Positions 17,301 through 27,058 of a stretch of 64,000 nucleotides of DNA are shown here, in pieces. Made by a program: the position numbers and the translations under genes. The stretch spans positions 124,001 to 188,000 of the forward strand of contig NZ_OY726395.1 in the NCBI RefSeq assembly GCF_963378085.1, given 5' to 3'. The notes beneath the pieces are model-generated. The model saw nothing but the letters and a program-made list of their open reading frames with translations. It made no database searches and had not been told where the DNA came from. Every line of letters begins with the position of its first letter. Position 1 is the first letter of the stretch. The DNA is from Mycolicibacterium sp. MU0050. Its GTDB lineage: Bacteria > Actinomycetota > Actinomycetes > Mycobacteriales > Mycobacteriaceae.

Positions 17301-19876
17301 AGAAGGGGCTGCGGCACAGCGTCTACTTCACCCACGGCATCCGCAACGCGGTCGACAACGGCCACACCACCTTCCTGGAGCTGGCGCCGAACCCGGTGGC
17401 GCTCATGCAGGTCGGGCTGACCACCGCGGCCGCGGGTCTGCATGACGCGCAGCTGATCCCGACGTTGGCGCGCAAGCAGGACGAGGTCGACTCGATGACC
17501 GTGGCGATGGCGAACCTGTTCGTCCACGGCCACGATCTGGACTTCCGCACCCTGTTCCCGATTCCGGCCGACCGGCCGGTGGATCCCGCCGTCGATTACG
17601 CGAAGATCCCGCCGACCCGGTTCCGGCGCAAGCCGCACTGGCTCGAGGCGCGCTTCACCGGTGACAGCTCGCTGATCATGCCGGGCAACCACGTCGCCAC
17701 CCCGGACGGCCGCCACGTGTGGGAATACGCGCCCAAGGGCGCGGCGGACCTGCCCGGCTTGGTGAAATCCGCTGCCGCGCAGGTGCTTCCGGACGCCACC
17801 CTGACCGCCGCCGAGCAGCGCGCCATCCCGGCCGAGGGGTCCCGACTGGTCACCACGTTGACCCGGCACCCGGGCGGCGCCACGGTGCAGGTGCACGCGC
17901 GCATCGACGAGTCCTTCACGCTGGTGTACGACGCGGTCGTCAGCCGGGCCGGCCAGGCGGGCACGCTGCCTGCCGCGGCCGCGGCCGGTGCGGTGGTCAG
18001 CCAGCCGGTGGCCGGCACCGAGTCGGCGCCCGTCCAGGTCGAGCAACCGCAGCTCGCCGGCGGCGACGACGCCGAGATCCTCACCGACAACCTGACCCAG
18101 GGCGCGAACCTGGGTGCCGGCTTCGCCAAGTGGACCCCGGACTCCGGCGAGAGCGTCGGTGACCGGTTGGCCGCGATCGTCGGCGGCGCAATGGGTTACG
18201 AGCCCGAGGATCTGCCGCGCGAGGTGCCGCTGATCGAGCTGGGGCTGGATTCGCTGATGGCGGTGCGAATCAAGAACCGCGTCGAATACGACTTCGACCT
18301 GCCGCCGATCCAGCTGCAGGCGGTGCGCGACGCGAACCTGTACAACGTCGAACAGCTGATCATCTACGCGATCGAGAATCGCGACGAGGTGGCCCAGCTG
18401 CACGAGTTCCAGCAGACGGCCAGCCCCGAAGAGGTCGCCAAGGCCCAAGCCGAACTGCTCGGCGGGGCCAGCACGGCCGCCGAGATCGAGGCCCGGTTGG
18501 CCGAGGTGCAGGCCCAGGCCGACGGCGGGGCCGCGCCGGCCGAGGGCGGGGCCGCGCCGGCCGAGGCCGACGAGCTCAACGCCAAGGCCGCCGAGACCGC
18601 CGCGACCATCCCGCCGCCGCCATCGGATCCGAGTGGGCCGGGCGGCGCGGTGCCGCCCCCGCCGTCCGATCCGAGCGGACCGGCTGGTGCTGCGGTGCCG
18701 CCCCCGCCGTCGGATCCGAGTGGGCCCGGCAAGGCCACCGCGGCGGCCGCCGCGGCCAAGGTGCTGACCCAGGAGGCGGTCACCGAGGCGCTGGGCGCCG
18801 ACGTGCCGCCGCGCGACGCGGCCGAGCGGGTCACGTTCGCCACCTGGGCCATCGTCACCGGCAAGTCGCCGGGCGGCATCTTCAACGAGCTGCCCGCCGT
18901 CGACGACGAGACCGCGGTCAAGCTCTCCGAGCGGCTGACCGAGCGGGCCGAGGGCCCCATCACGGTCGAGGACGTCAAGTCGGCCAAGACCATCGAGGAG
19001 CTCGCGACCGCCGTCCGCGACCAACTGGAGGAGGGCGTGGTCGACGGGTTCGTCCGCACCCTGCGGGCGCCCGTAGAAGGCGCTGGGGGCAGCAACATCC
19101 CGCTGTTCGTCTTCCACCCCGCCGGTGGATCGACGGTGGTCTACGAGCCGCTGATGAAGCGGCTGCCGGCCAACACCCCGGTGTACGGCATCGAGCGCGT
19201 CGAGGGCTCGATCGAGGAGCGCGCCGCCGAGTACGTGCCCAAGCTGCTGGACATGCACAAGGGGCCGTTCGTGCTGGCCGGGTGGTCACTGGGCGGCGCG
19301 TTGGCCTACGCCTGCGCGATCGGTCTCAAGCAGGCCGGCGCCGACGTGCGCTTCGTCGGGCTGATCGACTGCGTGCGGCCCGGCGAGCCCATCGACCAGT
19401 CCAAGGAAGGAATGCGGGCCCGGTGGGACCGCTACGCGCGGTTCGCCGAGCGCACCTTCAACGTCGAGGTCCCCGAGATCCCGTACGAGGAACTGGAGAA
19501 GCTCGACGACGAGGGCCAGGTCAGGTTCGTCCTGGACGTCGTCAAGGAGAGCGGTGTCCAGATCCCCGGCGGCATCATCGAGCATCAGCGCACGTCGTAC
19601 CTGGACAACCGGGCGCTGGACACCATCGAGATCCAGCCTTACGACGGGCACGTGACGCTGTACATGGCCGACCGCTACCACGACGACGCGATCGTGTTCG
19701 AGCCGGCGTACGCCACCCGGGCGCCCGACGGCGGCTGGGGTGACTACGCCTCCGAATTGGAGGTCGTGCACATCGGCGGCGAGCATATTCAAGCCATCGA
19801 CGAGCCCTACATCGCTAAGGTCGGGGCACACATGAGCCAGGCGATCACCGCGATCCAGGCTCAGCAGGACAAGTGA
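14309..19876 (+). CDS. pks13: Polyketide synthase Pks13, mycolic acid condensase
   Basis: A 1855-residue type I PKS that condenses the meromycolyl chain with carboxylated C24-C26 acyl-CoA to give the mycolic beta-ketoester. Domains in order: N-terminal ACP (phosphopantetheine Ser 79 in LGLSSRDAV), ketosynthase (Cys 313 in DTACSSS), acyltransferase (Ser 839 in GQSLGEA), C-terminal ACP (Ser 1315 in LGLDSLMA), thioesterase (Ser 1660 in GWSLGG). It is about 120 residues longer than the M. tuberculosis protein (1733). Part of the excess is an Ala/Pro-rich linker between the second ACP and the thioesterase, with three copies of [10 protein letters not shown] (18611-18730). ATG 14309 is preferred; GTG 14297 would add four residues. 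Confidence 0.97.
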   Translation: MSEDNANPNHSDPEAVEDPAAGDTGAPAEAASGAVVPAGTDMTVPEMRAWLRNWVAKATGQSPDSISESAPMVELGLSSRDAVAMASDIEDLTGTTLTATVAFRHPTIEALAQVIVEGEPEDESATGPEEDWSRPAEIDPYTADIAIVGVATRLPGDMNSPAELWAGLLEGRDAITDLPEGRWSEFLDEPRIAERVERARTRGGYLTDIKGFDAEFFALSKMEADNIDPQQRMALELTWEALEHARIPASSLRGGPVGVFVGSSNNDYSFLSVADPTTAHPYAITGTTSSIIANRVSYFYDFRGPSMAIDTACSSSLVAIHEGVKALRAKEADVVVAGGVNALITPLVTIGFDEVGGVLAPDGRIKSFSADADGYARSEGAGMLVLKRVADARRDGDEILAVIAGSAVNHDGRSNGLLAPNPDAQAEVLRKAYKDAGIDPRTVDYIEAHGTGTILGDPIEADALGRVVGKGRPADQPALLGAVKSNIGHLESAAGAASMAKMTLAIYHDKIPPSINYAGPNPYIDFEKERLKVADTVTEWPRYSGHKIAGVSGFGFGGANAHVVVREVLPSDLVEPEPVEETQPDKPAGSDADAVYVGGVRMDEYGEFIDDEDSDVGDDAFYGRVPDEDPELPGLTDEALRLLEVAREELAAAEAEDPVKPIVPLAVSAFLTSRKRGAAAELADWIDSEEGRSTPLEAIGRSLSRRNHGRSRAVILAHDHDEAVKGLRALAEGKQSPLVLAADGPVTNGPVWVLAGFGAQHRKMGKSLYLRNETFAEWINKVDALVQDELGYSIVELILDDSQDYGIETTQVVIFAIQVALGELLKHHGAKPTALVGQSLGEAAAAYFSGGLSLADATRTICSRSHLMGEGEAMLFGEYIRLMALVEYSADEIKTVFSDYPDLEVCVYAAPTQTVIGGPPEQVDAIIARAESEGKFARKFQTKGASHTQQMDPLLGELAAELVGIEPQPLQTAYFSTVHEGQLIRAGADPIHDVEYWKKGLRHSVYFTHGIRNAVDNGHTTFLELAPNPVALMQVGLTTAAAGLHDAQLIPTLARKQDEVDSMTVAMANLFVHGHDLDFRTLFPIPADRPVDPAVDYAKIPPTRFRRKPHWLEARFTGDSSLIMPGNHVATPDGRHVWEYAPKGAADLPGLVKSAAAQVLPDATLTAAEQRAIPAEGSRLVTTLTRHPGGATVQVHARIDESFTLVYDAVVSRAGQAGTLPAAAAAGAVVSQPVAGTESAPVQVEQPQLAGGDDAEILTDNLTQGANLGAGFAKWTPDSGESVGDRLAAIVGGAMGYEPEDLPREVPLIELGLDSLMAVRIKNRVEYDFDLPPIQLQAVRDANLYNVEQLIIYAIENRDEVAQLHEFQQTASPEEVAKAQAELLGGASTAAEIEARLAEVQAQADGGAAPAEGGAAPAEADELNAKAAETAATIPPPPSDPSGPGGAVPPPPSDPSGPAGAAVPPPPSDPSGPGKATAAAAAAKVLTQEAVTEALGADVPPRDAAERVTFATWAIVTGKSPGGIFNELPAVDDETAVKLSERLTERAEGPITVEDVKSAKTIEELATAVRDQLEEGVVDGFVRTLRAPVEGAGGSNIPLFVFHPAGGSTVVYEPLMKRLPANTPVYGIERVEGSIEERAAEYVPKLLDMHKGPFVLAGWSLGGALAYACAIGLKQAGADVRFVGLIDCVRPGEPIDQSKEGMRARWDRYARFAERTFNVEVPEIPYEELEKLDDEGQVRFVLDVVKESGVQIPGGIIEHQRTSYLDNRALDTIEIQPYDGHVTLYMADRYHDDAIVFEPAYATRAPDGGWGDYASELEVVHIGGEHIQAIDEPYIAKVGAHMSQAITAIQAQQDK
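18611..18730 (+). repeat. Pro-rich tandem repeat coding the Pks13 linker
   Basis: Three tandem copies of a 42-45 bp unit encode [10 protein letters not shown] plus a short Gly/Ala spacer, between the second ACP and the thioesterase of Pks13 (about residues 1435-1474). Just upstream, GGAAPAE is encoded twice. The copies differ mainly at synonymous or small-residue positions, so the array expanded recently but not in the last few generations. Confidence 0.85.
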
Positions 19877-19889
19877 GAAAGCAGGCGAC

Positions 19890-21467
19890 GTGACCGCAGA
19901 ATCTGCCCCGCAGCCCAAGACGGCGACGACGGCCGAGAAGCTCGCGGAACTTCGGGAGAAGCTCGAACTCGCCAAGGACCCGGGCGACGAGAAGGCCCGG
20001 GCCCGCCGCGACAAGAAGGGCATCCCCAGCGCCCGGGCGCGCATCCACGCGCTGCTCGATCCGGGGACTTTCCTGGAGATCGGCGCCCTGGCCAAGACCC
20101 CCGGTGACCCCAACGCGTTCTTCGGTGACGGCGTGGTGACCGGGCACGGCACCATCAACGGCCGCCCCGTCGGGGTCTTCTCCCATGACCAGACGGTGTT
20201 CCAGGGCTCCGTCGGCGAGATGTTCGGCCGTAAGGTGGCCCGGCTCATGGAGTGGGTGGCCATGGTGGGCTGCCCGATCATCGGCATCAACGACTCGGCC
20301 GGCGCCCGCATCCAGGACACCGCGACCTCGCTGGCCTGGTACGCCGAGCTGGGTCGGCGCCACGAGCTGCTGCGCGGCCTGGTGCCGGAGATCTCGCTGA
20401 TCTTCGGCAAGTGCGCCGGCGGCGCGGTGTACTCGCCGATCCAGACCGACCTGGTGGTCGCGGTGCGCGACCAGGGCTACATGTTCGTCACCGGCCCGGA
20501 CGTCATCAAGGACGTCACCGGTGAGGACGTCAGCCTCGACGAGCTCGGCGGCGCCGACGCGCAGGCGCGGTACGGCAACATCCACCAGGTGGTGGAGTCC
20601 GAGGCCGCGGCCTACCAGTACGTCCGCGACTACCTGCAGTTCCTGCCCGCCAACACCTTTGACGATCCGCCCATCATCAACCCGGGGCTGGAGCCCGAGA
20701 TCACCCCGCACGACCTGGAGTTGGACTCCATCGTGCCGGACTCGGACAACATGGCCTACGACATGATGGAGATCCTGCTGCGGATGTTCGACGACGGGGA
20801 CGTGTTCCAGGTCGCCGAGCAGGGCGGGCCGGCCATCATCACCGCGTTCGCCCGGGTCGACGGCCGCCCCGTCGGCGTGATCGCCAACCAGCCGATGCAC
20901 ATGTCCGGCGCCATCGACAACGAGGCGTCCGACAAGGCGGCCCGGTTCGTCCGGTTCTGCGACTCCTACAACCTGCCGCTGGTGTTCGTCGTCGACACCC
21001 CGGGTTTCATGCCGGGCGTGGAGCAGGAGAAGAACGGCATCATCAAGCGCGGCGGCCGGTTCCTCAACGCCGTCGTCGAGGCCGACGTGCCCAAGGTGAC
21101 GTTCACCATCCGTAAGTCCTACGGCGGCGCGCACGCGGTGATGGGTTCCAAGCAGCTTTCGGCGGACCTGAACTTCGCCTGGCCGACCGCGCGGATCGCC
21201 GTGATCGGCGCCGAGGGGGCGGCGCAGCTGCTGGTGAAGCGCTTCCCGGATCCCACCGCCCCCGAGGTGCAGCAGATCCGCAAGGAGTTCATCGAGGGCT
21301 ACAACCAGGGCATGGCGGTGCCGTGGATCGCGGCCGAGCGCGGCTACATCGACGGCGTGATCGAGCCGCACCAGACCCGGCTGCTGCTGCGTAAGTCGTT
21401 GCAGTTGTTGCGGGACAAGCAGATTCAGGGCCGCGTGCAGCGCAAGCACGGCCTCCTGCCGATCTAG
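19890..21467 (+). CDS. accD4: Acyl-CoA carboxylase beta subunit AccD4
   Basis: A 525-residue carboxyltransferase that, with AccA3, AccD5 and AccE5, makes the carboxylated C24-C26 acyl-CoA extender used by Pks13. Crotonase-fold carboxyltransferase motifs are visible: [34 protein letters not shown] and [14 protein letters not shown]. The C-terminus QRKHGLLPI is typical of the family. The start is GTG 19890, 13 bases after the pks13 stop, with a purine-rich box just upstream. This completes the fadD32-pks13-accD4 module. In M. tuberculosis, FadD32, Pks13 and AccD4 are all essential for mycolate synthesis. Confidence 0.95.
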   Translation: MTAESAPQPKTATTAEKLAELREKLELAKDPGDEKARARRDKKGIPSARARIHALLDPGTFLEIGALAKTPGDPNAFFGDGVVTGHGTINGRPVGVFSHDQTVFQGSVGEMFGRKVARLMEWVAMVGCPIIGINDSAGARIQDTATSLAWYAELGRRHELLRGLVPEISLIFGKCAGGAVYSPIQTDLVVAVRDQGYMFVTGPDVIKDVTGEDVSLDELGGADAQARYGNIHQVVESEAAAYQYVRDYLQFLPANTFDDPPIINPGLEPEITPHDLELDSIVPDSDNMAYDMMEILLRMFDDGDVFQVAEQGGPAIITAFARVDGRPVGVIANQPMHMSGAIDNEASDKAARFVRFCDSYNLPLVFVVDTPGFMPGVEQEKNGIIKRGGRFLNAVVEADVPKVTFTIRKSYGGAHAVMGSKQLSADLNFAWPTARIAVIGAEGAAQLLVKRFPDPTAPEVQQIRKEFIEGYNQGMAVPWIAAERGYIDGVIEPHQTRLLLRKSLQLLRDKQIQGRVQRKHGLLPI

Positions 21468-21500
21468 ACCAGTGCACCAATTCCCGCGACCGTGCATGTC

Positions 21501-21518
21501 CCCGGCCGACACGCCGGG
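21501..21518 (+). terminator. Possible terminator after accD4
   Basis: A short CCCGGC/GCCGGG stem (6 bp, 6-base loop) lies 33 bases after the accD4 stop, without a T-tract. Its position is right for the end of the mycolate module, but the stem is weak. Confidence 0.3.
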
Positions 21519-21571
21519 CAGATCAGGGGGTTTGCGCACCTTCGCTCGGCCGACACGGTTGGATTGAGGGT

Positions 21572-22555
21572 ATGGCCGACAAGTACATCGGGCTCAGTGT
21601 GAACCCGCCGCTGGGCGATCAACGACTCGATCTGCGCGACCTTTACGTGTTTCCCTCGCCGTCCAACCCCGCCAACACGGTGCTGATCCTGACCGCCAAC
21701 ACCAACGGCGAGTCGCTGCACCCCGACGCGATCTACCGGATCAACGTCGACAACAACGGGGACCTGCGCACCGACATCGCGTTCAGCTTCGTGTTCGCCG
21801 AACCGCGCGACGGCGTTCAGACGTTCGATCTGTACCTGGCCGTCGACCGGGACGCCGAGGAACCGCAGGCGGTGGGTTCGCGGTTGTTCTCCGGGGTCGA
21901 ACTGTGCCGCGGGCCGGACGCGCGGGTGCTGCGCTCCGGCAGCTTCACGGTGTTCTGCGGGGTGCGCAGCGACCCGCTGTTCTGCGACGTCGAGGGCGTC
22001 AAGAACCTCCTCGGAATCCCGGGCACGCAGGGCAATCCCGAAAACCCATGGACCGGCGTGGATTCCAACGCCACCACCAACGTCGTCGCGATGGCCGTGG
22101 AGATGCCGACGGCGGCCATCGGGGCCGACCCGGACATCCGGGTGTGGGGCCGCTGCACCATCCGCGACGGCCGGAACTGGAAGCACGTCGACCGGGTCGG
22201 GCACCCCGCGATCCGCGGCTTCCTCACCGATGACGAGACCCGGGCCGCCTACTACGCCACCAACCCGATGCAGGACCGGGAGCGGTGGATCGGGCTGTTC
22301 ATCACGCGGATGGGCGAGGTCGGTGGGTACAGCCGTGCTGAGGCCATCGCCGCCATCGAGAACGAGGGCACGCTGCCGGACATGCTGACCTACCGGCCGT
22401 CGCGGCCGGCCAAGTACCCCAACGGCCGCGCGTTCAGCGACGACGTCATCGACTTCCGGCTGGACTTCCTGACCAAGGGCAAGCAGCGGGCCCCGGGGCT
22501 CAAGCCGCACACCGACACCATCGACGAATTCCCCTATCTGGGACCGCCGCACTGA
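21572..22555 (+). CDS. DUF4331 family protein
   Basis: A 327-residue protein that begins MADKYIGLSVNPPLGDQRLDLRD. It contains the DUF4331-like blocks DLYVFPSP, TNGESLHPDAIYRI and the later FRLDFLTKGKQ. No signal peptide or membrane segment is visible. Members of this family occur in many actinobacteria; the function is unknown and no catalytic motif is evident. A GAGGGT box precedes ATG 21572. It is transcribed away from accD4 behind a possible terminator and converges on the metallo-hydrolase gene with only 7 bases between stops. It is not part of the M. tuberculosis locus I know, so it marks the start of an accessory segment. Confidence 0.75.
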   Translation: MADKYIGLSVNPPLGDQRLDLRDLYVFPSPSNPANTVLILTANTNGESLHPDAIYRINVDNNGDLRTDIAFSFVFAEPRDGVQTFDLYLAVDRDAEEPQAVGSRLFSGVELCRGPDARVLRSGSFTVFCGVRSDPLFCDVEGVKNLLGIPGTQGNPENPWTGVDSNATTNVVAMAVEMPTAAIGADPDIRVWGRCTIRDGRNWKHVDRVGHPAIRGFLTDDETRAAYYATNPMQDRERWIGLFITRMGEVGGYSRAEAIAAIENEGTLPDMLTYRPSRPAKYPNGRAFSDDVIDFRLDFLTKGKQRAPGLKPHTDTIDEFPYLGPPH

Positions 22556-22562
22556 CGTCGGC

Positions 22563-23441
22563 TCAGACCGGGTCGAGCCCCAGCCAGTCGTCCACCCGGA
22601 ACCGGTCACCGCGCGCGACGATCCTGGCGCCGCCGCGGCCGGGATAGTGCGCCGGGACGACGGCGGCCCGCCGGCGGGCCGCCTCGGTGAAGACCCGCCT
22701 GCGCGTGACGGCCGCCTCCGCGGGGTTGACGTCGAAGCTGCACGCATCACCCGGGCGCGGGATCTGGATGGGGCAGTGGGTCAGGTCCCCGACGAACACC
22801 GCGGGCACCCCCGCGTCCAGCCACACCACCGAAGAGCCCGGGGTGTGCCCGGAAGCCGTTCGCAGCCATAGTGATTCGCTGAGTTGGTAGTTGTCATCCC
22901 AGAGCTGGATCTGCTCGCACACCGGGTCGACGCTGTCGGCGAAGACCAGCGCGGCTCCCGCATTGTGGCCGGCGCCCTCCGGCCCGAAGTGCCGATGGTC
23001 GGCGTCGTGCATCAGGTAGCGGGCGTTCGGGAACGTCGGCGCCCAGGCGCCGTCGACCCGGCGGGTGTTCCAGCCGACGTGGTCGGTGTGCAGGTGGGTG
23101 TTGACGACGACGTCGACGTCCTCGGGGCGTATCCCCGCCGCCGCGAGCGCCCCCAGGAAATCCGTCGAGAGCCCGGACAGCGCCGGCAGGTGCGGGCGGT
23201 CGCGGTCGTTGCCGACGCCGGTGTCGATCAGCACGGTCAGGCCGTCCACCTCGACGATCCAACTCTGTATCGCGAGCCGGAACCGGGCGGTCTCCGGCCG
23301 ATAGAAGTCCGGCACCAGCAGGTCGGCCTCGTCCTGCCAGGCCTCGGCGGGGGTGTCCGGGAACAGCTCGATCCCCGCCTCGAACTGATGCTCCACCACG
23401 CGGGTCAGCATGGCTGTGCCCAGTTTGATGCGACCGTTCAT
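22563..23441 (-). CDS. Metallo-beta-lactamase-fold hydrolase
   Basis: A 292-residue MBL-fold protein. The zinc motif HLHTDH (in VNTHLHTDHVGWN) is clear. Further likely ligands are the Asp in FVGDLTHCP and the late His in VPAHYPGRGG, and DADHRHFG lies between them. ILIDTGVGND marks the preceding beta-hairpin. The arrangement resembles MBL hydrolases of the N-acyl-homoserine lactonase/esterase type, but the substrate cannot be told. No signal peptide. ATG 23441 is the first start. The neighbours give no pathway context. Confidence 0.85.
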   Translation of the reverse strand: MNGRIKLGTAMLTRVVEHQFEAGIELFPDTPAEAWQDEADLLVPDFYRPETARFRLAIQSWIVEVDGLTVLIDTGVGNDRDRPHLPALSGLSTDFLGALAAAGIRPEDVDVVVNTHLHTDHVGWNTRRVDGAWAPTFPNARYLMHDADHRHFGPEGAGHNAGAALVFADSVDPVCEQIQLWDDNYQLSESLWLRTASGHTPGSSVVWLDAGVPAVFVGDLTHCPIQIPRPGDACSFDVNPAEAAVTRRRVFTEAARRRAAVVPAHYPGRGGARIVARGDRFRVDDWLGLDPV

Positions 23442-23471
23442 GTCCTCGACCGTACGGGGTGGGCCCCCGAT

Positions 23472-23952
23472 CTAGTTGTTACTTCCGCCCACCTCGGCGG
23501 GCCGGGTTGCGCTCGGCGGCGGCGCAGTGGTCGGCGCACTGGCGGCCGCGCCTGCCGTGTGGAAGTCGGTCCACGGATCTTCCTGGATCGCCCGGTCGCC
23601 CTCGCTGATGATCAACGACTTCGCGGCCACGGCGTACTCGATGCTGTAATTCTCGGCGATGAACGCGCCGTCGTCGGCGAGGGTGGCGGGCAGGATCGTC
23701 TTGGCGCCATCGCGTCCTCGCACCCCGGTACTGGTACTCACCTTTGGCGGTCTTGCAGACCGTCACGCGCGACTTGTCCGTGCTGCCGAACTCCACGACG
23801 GTGCTCGGCGCGACGCAGCCCGCAGTGGAATCGACGTAGCCCTGGGAGTCGGTGGCGGGCGCGGCCGCGGCCGGCCGTGCGCCGATGGTAAGCAGTACCG
23901 CGCGTCCTGCGGCAGCGGCACCGAGGCGGAGGGAGAACCGGAATGCAGACAT
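23472..23952 (-). pseudogene. Secreted-protein gene broken by a one-base frameshift
   Basis: Two overlapping frames on the minus strand join into one sensible secreted protein of about 160 residues. The first part (from ATG 23952) begins MSAFRFSLRLGAAAAGRAV with a signal peptide ending ARPAAA, then DSQGYVDSTAGCVAPSTVVEFGSTDKSRVTVCKT. The second frame continues VRGRDGAKTILPATLADDGA and ends with an Ala/Pro-rich tail. The frames join if one base is removed from the C4 run at 23723-23726. The reading after the shift in the first frame is Arg-rich nonsense. The family is not recognised. Either this is a genuine loss-of-function mutation or a sequencing error in a homopolymer. Confidence 0.65.
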
Positions 23953-24030
23953 CGACGTCCACCCCACCACGCTCCCCAACTTTTGCGCGATCGTTGACGC
24001 CGACGCTGGACCCATTCGTTAGGGCACCGA

Positions 24031-24040
24031 CACCTAGGTG
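24031..24040. promoter_or_regulatory. Perfect 10-bp palindrome upstream of the secreted-protein gene
   Basis: CACCTAGGTG is a perfect palindrome about 80 bases upstream of the start at 23952. The related CACCTAG at 24070-24076 lies next to the IS insertion point. It could be an operator half of the upstream region, but the evidence is only the symmetry. Confidence 0.25.
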
Positions 24041-24071
24041 ATCCCCCAGGACCTGGCGACGAGTTGGTTCA

Positions 24072-24077
24072 CCTAGT
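24072..24077. repeat. Left target-site duplication of the IS element
   Basis: CCTAGT immediately left of the insertion sequence; the same six bases lie at 25172-25177. The exact duplication shows that the element inserted by transposition and has not been rearranged since. Confidence 0.85.
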
Positions 24078-25171
24078 TGTTGTGACCTGACACGTTGTTG
24101 TCAGGCGGCGAGTCGGCTGATGGGTGGGTGTCCGCCGAGGGCGGAGTGGCCTCGTTGAGTGTTGTAGCGGTGTAGGAATCGGTCAAGTCCTCGTTTTCGT
24201 AGGCTGTTGGATGTCCAGGGGCGGGCGTAGGCCCATTCGTTGAGCAGGGTGCGGTTGAAGCGTTCGGCTTTGCCGTTGGTCCAGGGGCAGCCGGGTTTGA
24301 TGAACCGGCGTTTGAGTCCCCAGGCCGTGCACACCCAGCCCCAGTTGGTGCCGTGTCGGTAGACCATGGCGTTGTCGGTCAGCAGCCGACGCACCCGCAC
24401 ACCGTGGCTGGCGAACCATTCCAACGCTCGGTGCAAGAATCCCGCGCAGGTCAGGTCTTTCTCGTCGGTGAGTACCTCGCTGTAGGCCAGCCGGGTGTGG
24501 TCGTCGATGGCGGTGTGCACGTAGTCGTAGCCGATGCGGGTCTTCTTGTGCCGGTTGGCCACTGACACCGCGGCGTCGCGGCCGTGCAGGCGCCACCCGC
24601 CGCCTTTGGGGATGCGGCCCAGCTTCTTGACGTCGACGTGGACCATTGATCCTGGGGTGCGGTGCTCGTAGCGGTTGGGGCTGCGCCGCGACGAGCGCAC
24701 CGGCTCACCGGTGATCGGGTCGATTGCACTCAAATGCGGTACCTGGTGACGCGCCAGGATCCGTCCCACCGTCGAGGCGTGCATCCCAAGTTCAGCAGCC
24801 AGCATGACTGCGCCACGCTTGCGGCGTCGCCGCGCGGCGAGCACCTTCTTCTCGACTCGGTCGCTGGTGCGCCGGGGCATCCGGTGCGGACGCGAGGACC
24901 GGTCAGCGAGGGCTGCGTCACCACCTTCGGCGTATCGGCGCAGCCACTTGTAGACCGTGGCCCGCGAAATTCCCAGTTGTTCAGCAACCTGCGCGGGCGG
25001 CCAGCCGGCCGCGACACGCTCCACGATCAAGCGACGTGCGAACAGGTTGGTACGGGCGTTAGCGTGAGACACGAGGACCTCCTACGGGTGAATGCCAGAC
25101 ACATCCACTCCGTCAGGAGGTCCTCCCCATTTCAAGCAGGCGCGCCGTCAACAACCTCTCAGGTCACGACA
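24078..25171 (-). mobile_element. IS481-family insertion sequence, complete
   Basis: A 1094-bp element bounded by 23-bp imperfect inverted repeats (20 of 23 match). The left end reads TGTTGTGACCTGACACG and the right end, complemented, TGTCGTGACCTGAGAGG; both end in GTTGTTG. The ends are TGT...ACA, and a 6-bp target duplication (CCTAGT) flanks it. One intact transposase gene fills it. It lies 6 bases beyond the duplication-proximal stop of the AraC gene, so it interrupts no recognisable coding sequence. It resembles the situation in M. tuberculosis, where a different IS also lies between accD4 and the emb genes. Confidence 0.9.
24101..25072 (-). CDS. IS481-family DDE transposase
   Basis: A 323-residue transposase. 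The N-terminal helix-turn-helix region (PPAQVAEQLGISRATVYKWL, about 25-45) is followed by an Arg-rich linker (RRRRKRGAVML) and an integrase core. The catalytic triad is visible as Asp in VHVDVKKLGR, Asp in LLTDNAMVY and Glu in NGKAERFNRTL. The start is GTG 25072 just inside the right inverted repeat. The frame is intact with no frameshift, so it is likely active. The length is usual for the family. Confidence 0.93.
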   Translation of the reverse strand: MSHANARTNLFARRLIVERVAAGWPPAQVAEQLGISRATVYKWLRRYAEGGDAALADRSSRPHRMPRRTSDRVEKKVLAARRRRKRGAVMLAAELGMHASTVGRILARHQVPHLSAIDPITGEPVRSSRRSPNRYEHRTPGSMVHVDVKKLGRIPKGGGWRLHGRDAAVSVANRHKKTRIGYDYVHTAIDDHTRLAYSEVLTDEKDLTCAGFLHRALEWFASHGVRVRRLLTDNAMVYRHGTNWGWVCTAWGLKRRFIKPGCPWTNGKAERFNRTLLNEWAYARPWTSNSLRKRGLDRFLHRYNTQRGHSALGGHPPISRLAA

Positions 25172-25177
25172 CCTAGT
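25172..25177. repeat. Right target-site duplication of the IS element
   Basis: CCTAGT immediately right of the insertion sequence, matching 24072-24077 exactly. The AraC-gene stop follows within 10 bases. Confidence 0.85.
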
Positions 25178-25183
25178 CGGGAA

Positions 25184-26074
25184 TCAAAGCTCGTTGCGGT
25201 ACGCCGTGGGCGTGACCCCCACCCGTTGCTTAAACGTGGTAGCAAAGTGGCTCGGGCTGGAAAACCCAGCTGCCGCACCGATTTCAGTAATCGTCAAGGT
25301 AGTGGTTGACAGCATCGTCTTGGCCTTCTCGATGCGCAGGTCCAGCACGTACTGGTAGGGCGTCGTGTTGAAGGTACGCGCGAACGCGCGACGGAATCCG
25401 GCCACCGGCATACCTGCGATTCCAGCCAGTGTGCGGAGATCGATATCCTGGTCGAGGCCGTCGCGAAGATAGTCCAGTAGCCGTTGCTGCGCAGCCAGAT
25501 CGAGTACCCGACTGGTTTGGCGTCGGACCGGCTCTTCACCGTAAAGGTCGAGGATGTGCAGGCGCAGAGCGTCGGTCAGAGTCTCCCGCAGCAGCCGCGA
25601 CACGACGTCGGTTCGGCCGGCTGTGTCGGCGACCCGCTCGATCATGCTCAGCAGCAGTGGGTCTCGCCGGCCGGCGACCGGGCGCAGGGTGGTGGCCCCG
25701 ATCAGTGCTGGAGGCAACGTCAACACAGCGAACTCGCAGAACGCTTCCCGGGCCTCGGCAGCTGACCTCGATTCGGCGGGGATGACCCACACGTTGCTCG
25801 CGCCTGGATCGACCCGACCGTTGGGTCCGCGGTCGAACACGACCTCCTTGGAGTTCGCGGTGCCGCGGCGCCACACCCGCACCTCATGCTCCGGCCCAAA
25901 GACGGACCAGGTGGTCGGTCCAGCCAACGCATGGGTGATGAATCGAACGTTGATCCCGGTCTTCGCGGAGCCCAGGCTCAGGCGCATGTCGCTGCGGGGC
26001 GCCAGCGAGTGAACCGCCGGACTCGGGCGGCCCCGGCCGGCAGCAGCCGATCCGTCAGCGTGCTCTGCTAACAC
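25184..26074 (-). CDS. AraC-family transcriptional regulator
   Basis: A 296-residue protein with a C-terminal AraC/XylS DNA-binding domain: the first HTH is around IDLRTLAGIAGMPVAGFRRAF, and the second motif is ITEIGAAAGFSSPSHFATTFK, followed by VGVTPTAYR. The N-terminal 180 residues are a putative ligand-binding domain without recognisable motif. GTG 26074 has an AGGA box about 10 bases upstream; ATG 25987 is an alternative without one. The adjacent protease and lipoprotein genes upstream run in the same direction and are possible targets, but nothing in the sequence proves regulation. The IS element lies just after its stop. Confidence 0.88.
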   Translation of the reverse strand: MLAEHADGSAAAGRGRPSPAVHSLAPRSDMRLSLGSAKTGINVRFITHALAGPTTWSVFGPEHEVRVWRRGTANSKEVVFDRGPNGRVDPGASNVWVIPAESRSAAEAREAFCEFAVLTLPPALIGATTLRPVAGRRDPLLLSMIERVADTAGRTDVVSRLLRETLTDALRLHILDLYGEEPVRRQTSRVLDLAAQQRLLDYLRDGLDQDIDLRTLAGIAGMPVAGFRRAFARTFNTTPYQYVLDLRIEKAKTMLSTTTLTITEIGAAAGFSSPSHFATTFKQRVGVTPTAYRNEL

Positions 26075-26176
26075 CGGGACATCCTATCGTCGGCACGTCG
26101 GGCACAGCATCGATACCAAACGTGACCTGACCGGGTTCCGGGTGGCTGCCCGGGTGCGGTGCCTATCCGCGTGGCA

Positions 26177-27058
26177 TCAGTGTCCGTGGCACGTCGGATC
26201 GTCACAGAAAATGGATGAGCCCGTTGCTTCGAGTATCGGCGCGAGCAGGGAGAACTCGGTGTAGTTGTCTTCTCCCTCGGGGGAGCCCCGCAAGATTCCA
26301 ACGGCGGCGACTTCGTCGTTGCCGAGTTTCACGTACGCGGGTGAGCCAGAATCTCCTGAGGCGGAATACAATTCGGCTTCCACAGTGAGGTGGTCGTGTC
26401 CGGAAACCTTGCCGCAGGTTTCGCCGCTGACGAATCCGAACTTGCATAGAGTCACGTTGTTGTTCAACAGATACTCGTGATCGAGCACCTTGGTCACCCG
26501 GTACACCCCAGCGATCCTGGCGTTTCCTTCCGCCGATTCAGCCAGCGCCGGGTCGATTTCGATCACCGCGAAGTCCGACCACCCGTCCGAACCGGTCTCC
26601 ACGACCTTGTCCGGCGTGAGGGCGGTCTGGACCGTCGTGAAACGGCCAAGCTCAACGGCATCGTCCTCATCGCCAGTTCGGGTGAAGTACGGTGAACCGT
26701 CGCCCGGACGGGCACAGTGGCCCGCGGTGAAACCGATCGCCGCATCTGAACCATCACGCCCGAGGAATCCGAGCGTGCACTCGTACTCGTCGTTGTCGGC
26801 GTCGTCGGCAGCGATTGCCGTGCCGGGAACGAAGTCATCGAAGGACAACCAATCGTTGCTCGTTCCGGTCATCACCTGCGACATGTTCGGTTGATCAGCC
26901 GGCACAGTGGGATTCGGCCAGAACACCAACGCGACGAATGCCACCGCGATCACCGCCGCCAGGATTGCCCCACTGGCCACGAGGCGACGCAGTATCCGTC
27001 GGCGCGGCTTTACGGGCATCGGTGCCGGGAAGCCGGGCGCGGGAACTCCCTCGGTCAC
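26177..27058 (-). CDS. Membrane-anchored S1-family serine protease
   Basis: A 293-residue protein with a short Pro/Arg-rich cytoplasmic N-terminus, one transmembrane helix (about 29-47) and an extracytoplasmic chymotrypsin-fold domain. The triad is visible: His 114 in FTAGHCA, Asp 162 in SDFAVIEID and Ser 237 in GDSGSP. Cysteine pairs 94/115 and 205/215 fit the disulfides around the His and in the second barrel. It resembles the streptogrisin/alpha-lytic branch but lacks their usual pro-domain. Start GTG 27058 overlaps the stop of the upstream lipoprotein gene (GTGA), so the two are translationally coupled. The substrate is unknown; the coupled lipoprotein is an attractive candidate partner. 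Confidence 0.85.
   Translation of the reverse strand: MTEGVPAPGFPAPMPVKPRRRILRRLVASGAILAAVIAVAFVALVFWPNPTVPADQPNMSQVMTGTSNDWLSFDDFVPGTAIAADDADNDEYECTLGFLGRDGSDAAIGFTAGHCARPGDGSPYFTRTGDEDDAVELGRFTTVQTALTPDKVVETGSDGWSDFAVIEIDPALAESAEGNARIAGVYRVTKVLDHEYLLNNNVTLCKFGFVSGETCGKVSGHDHLTVEAELYSASGDSGSPAYVKLGNDEVAAVGILRGSPEGEDNYTEFSLLAPILEATGSSIFCDDPTCHGH

Noticed and set aside
16310..19258. 982-codon minus-strand frame opposite pks13
   Set aside because: Low-complexity Arg/Leu/Gly sequence with no domain; a shadow of Pks13.
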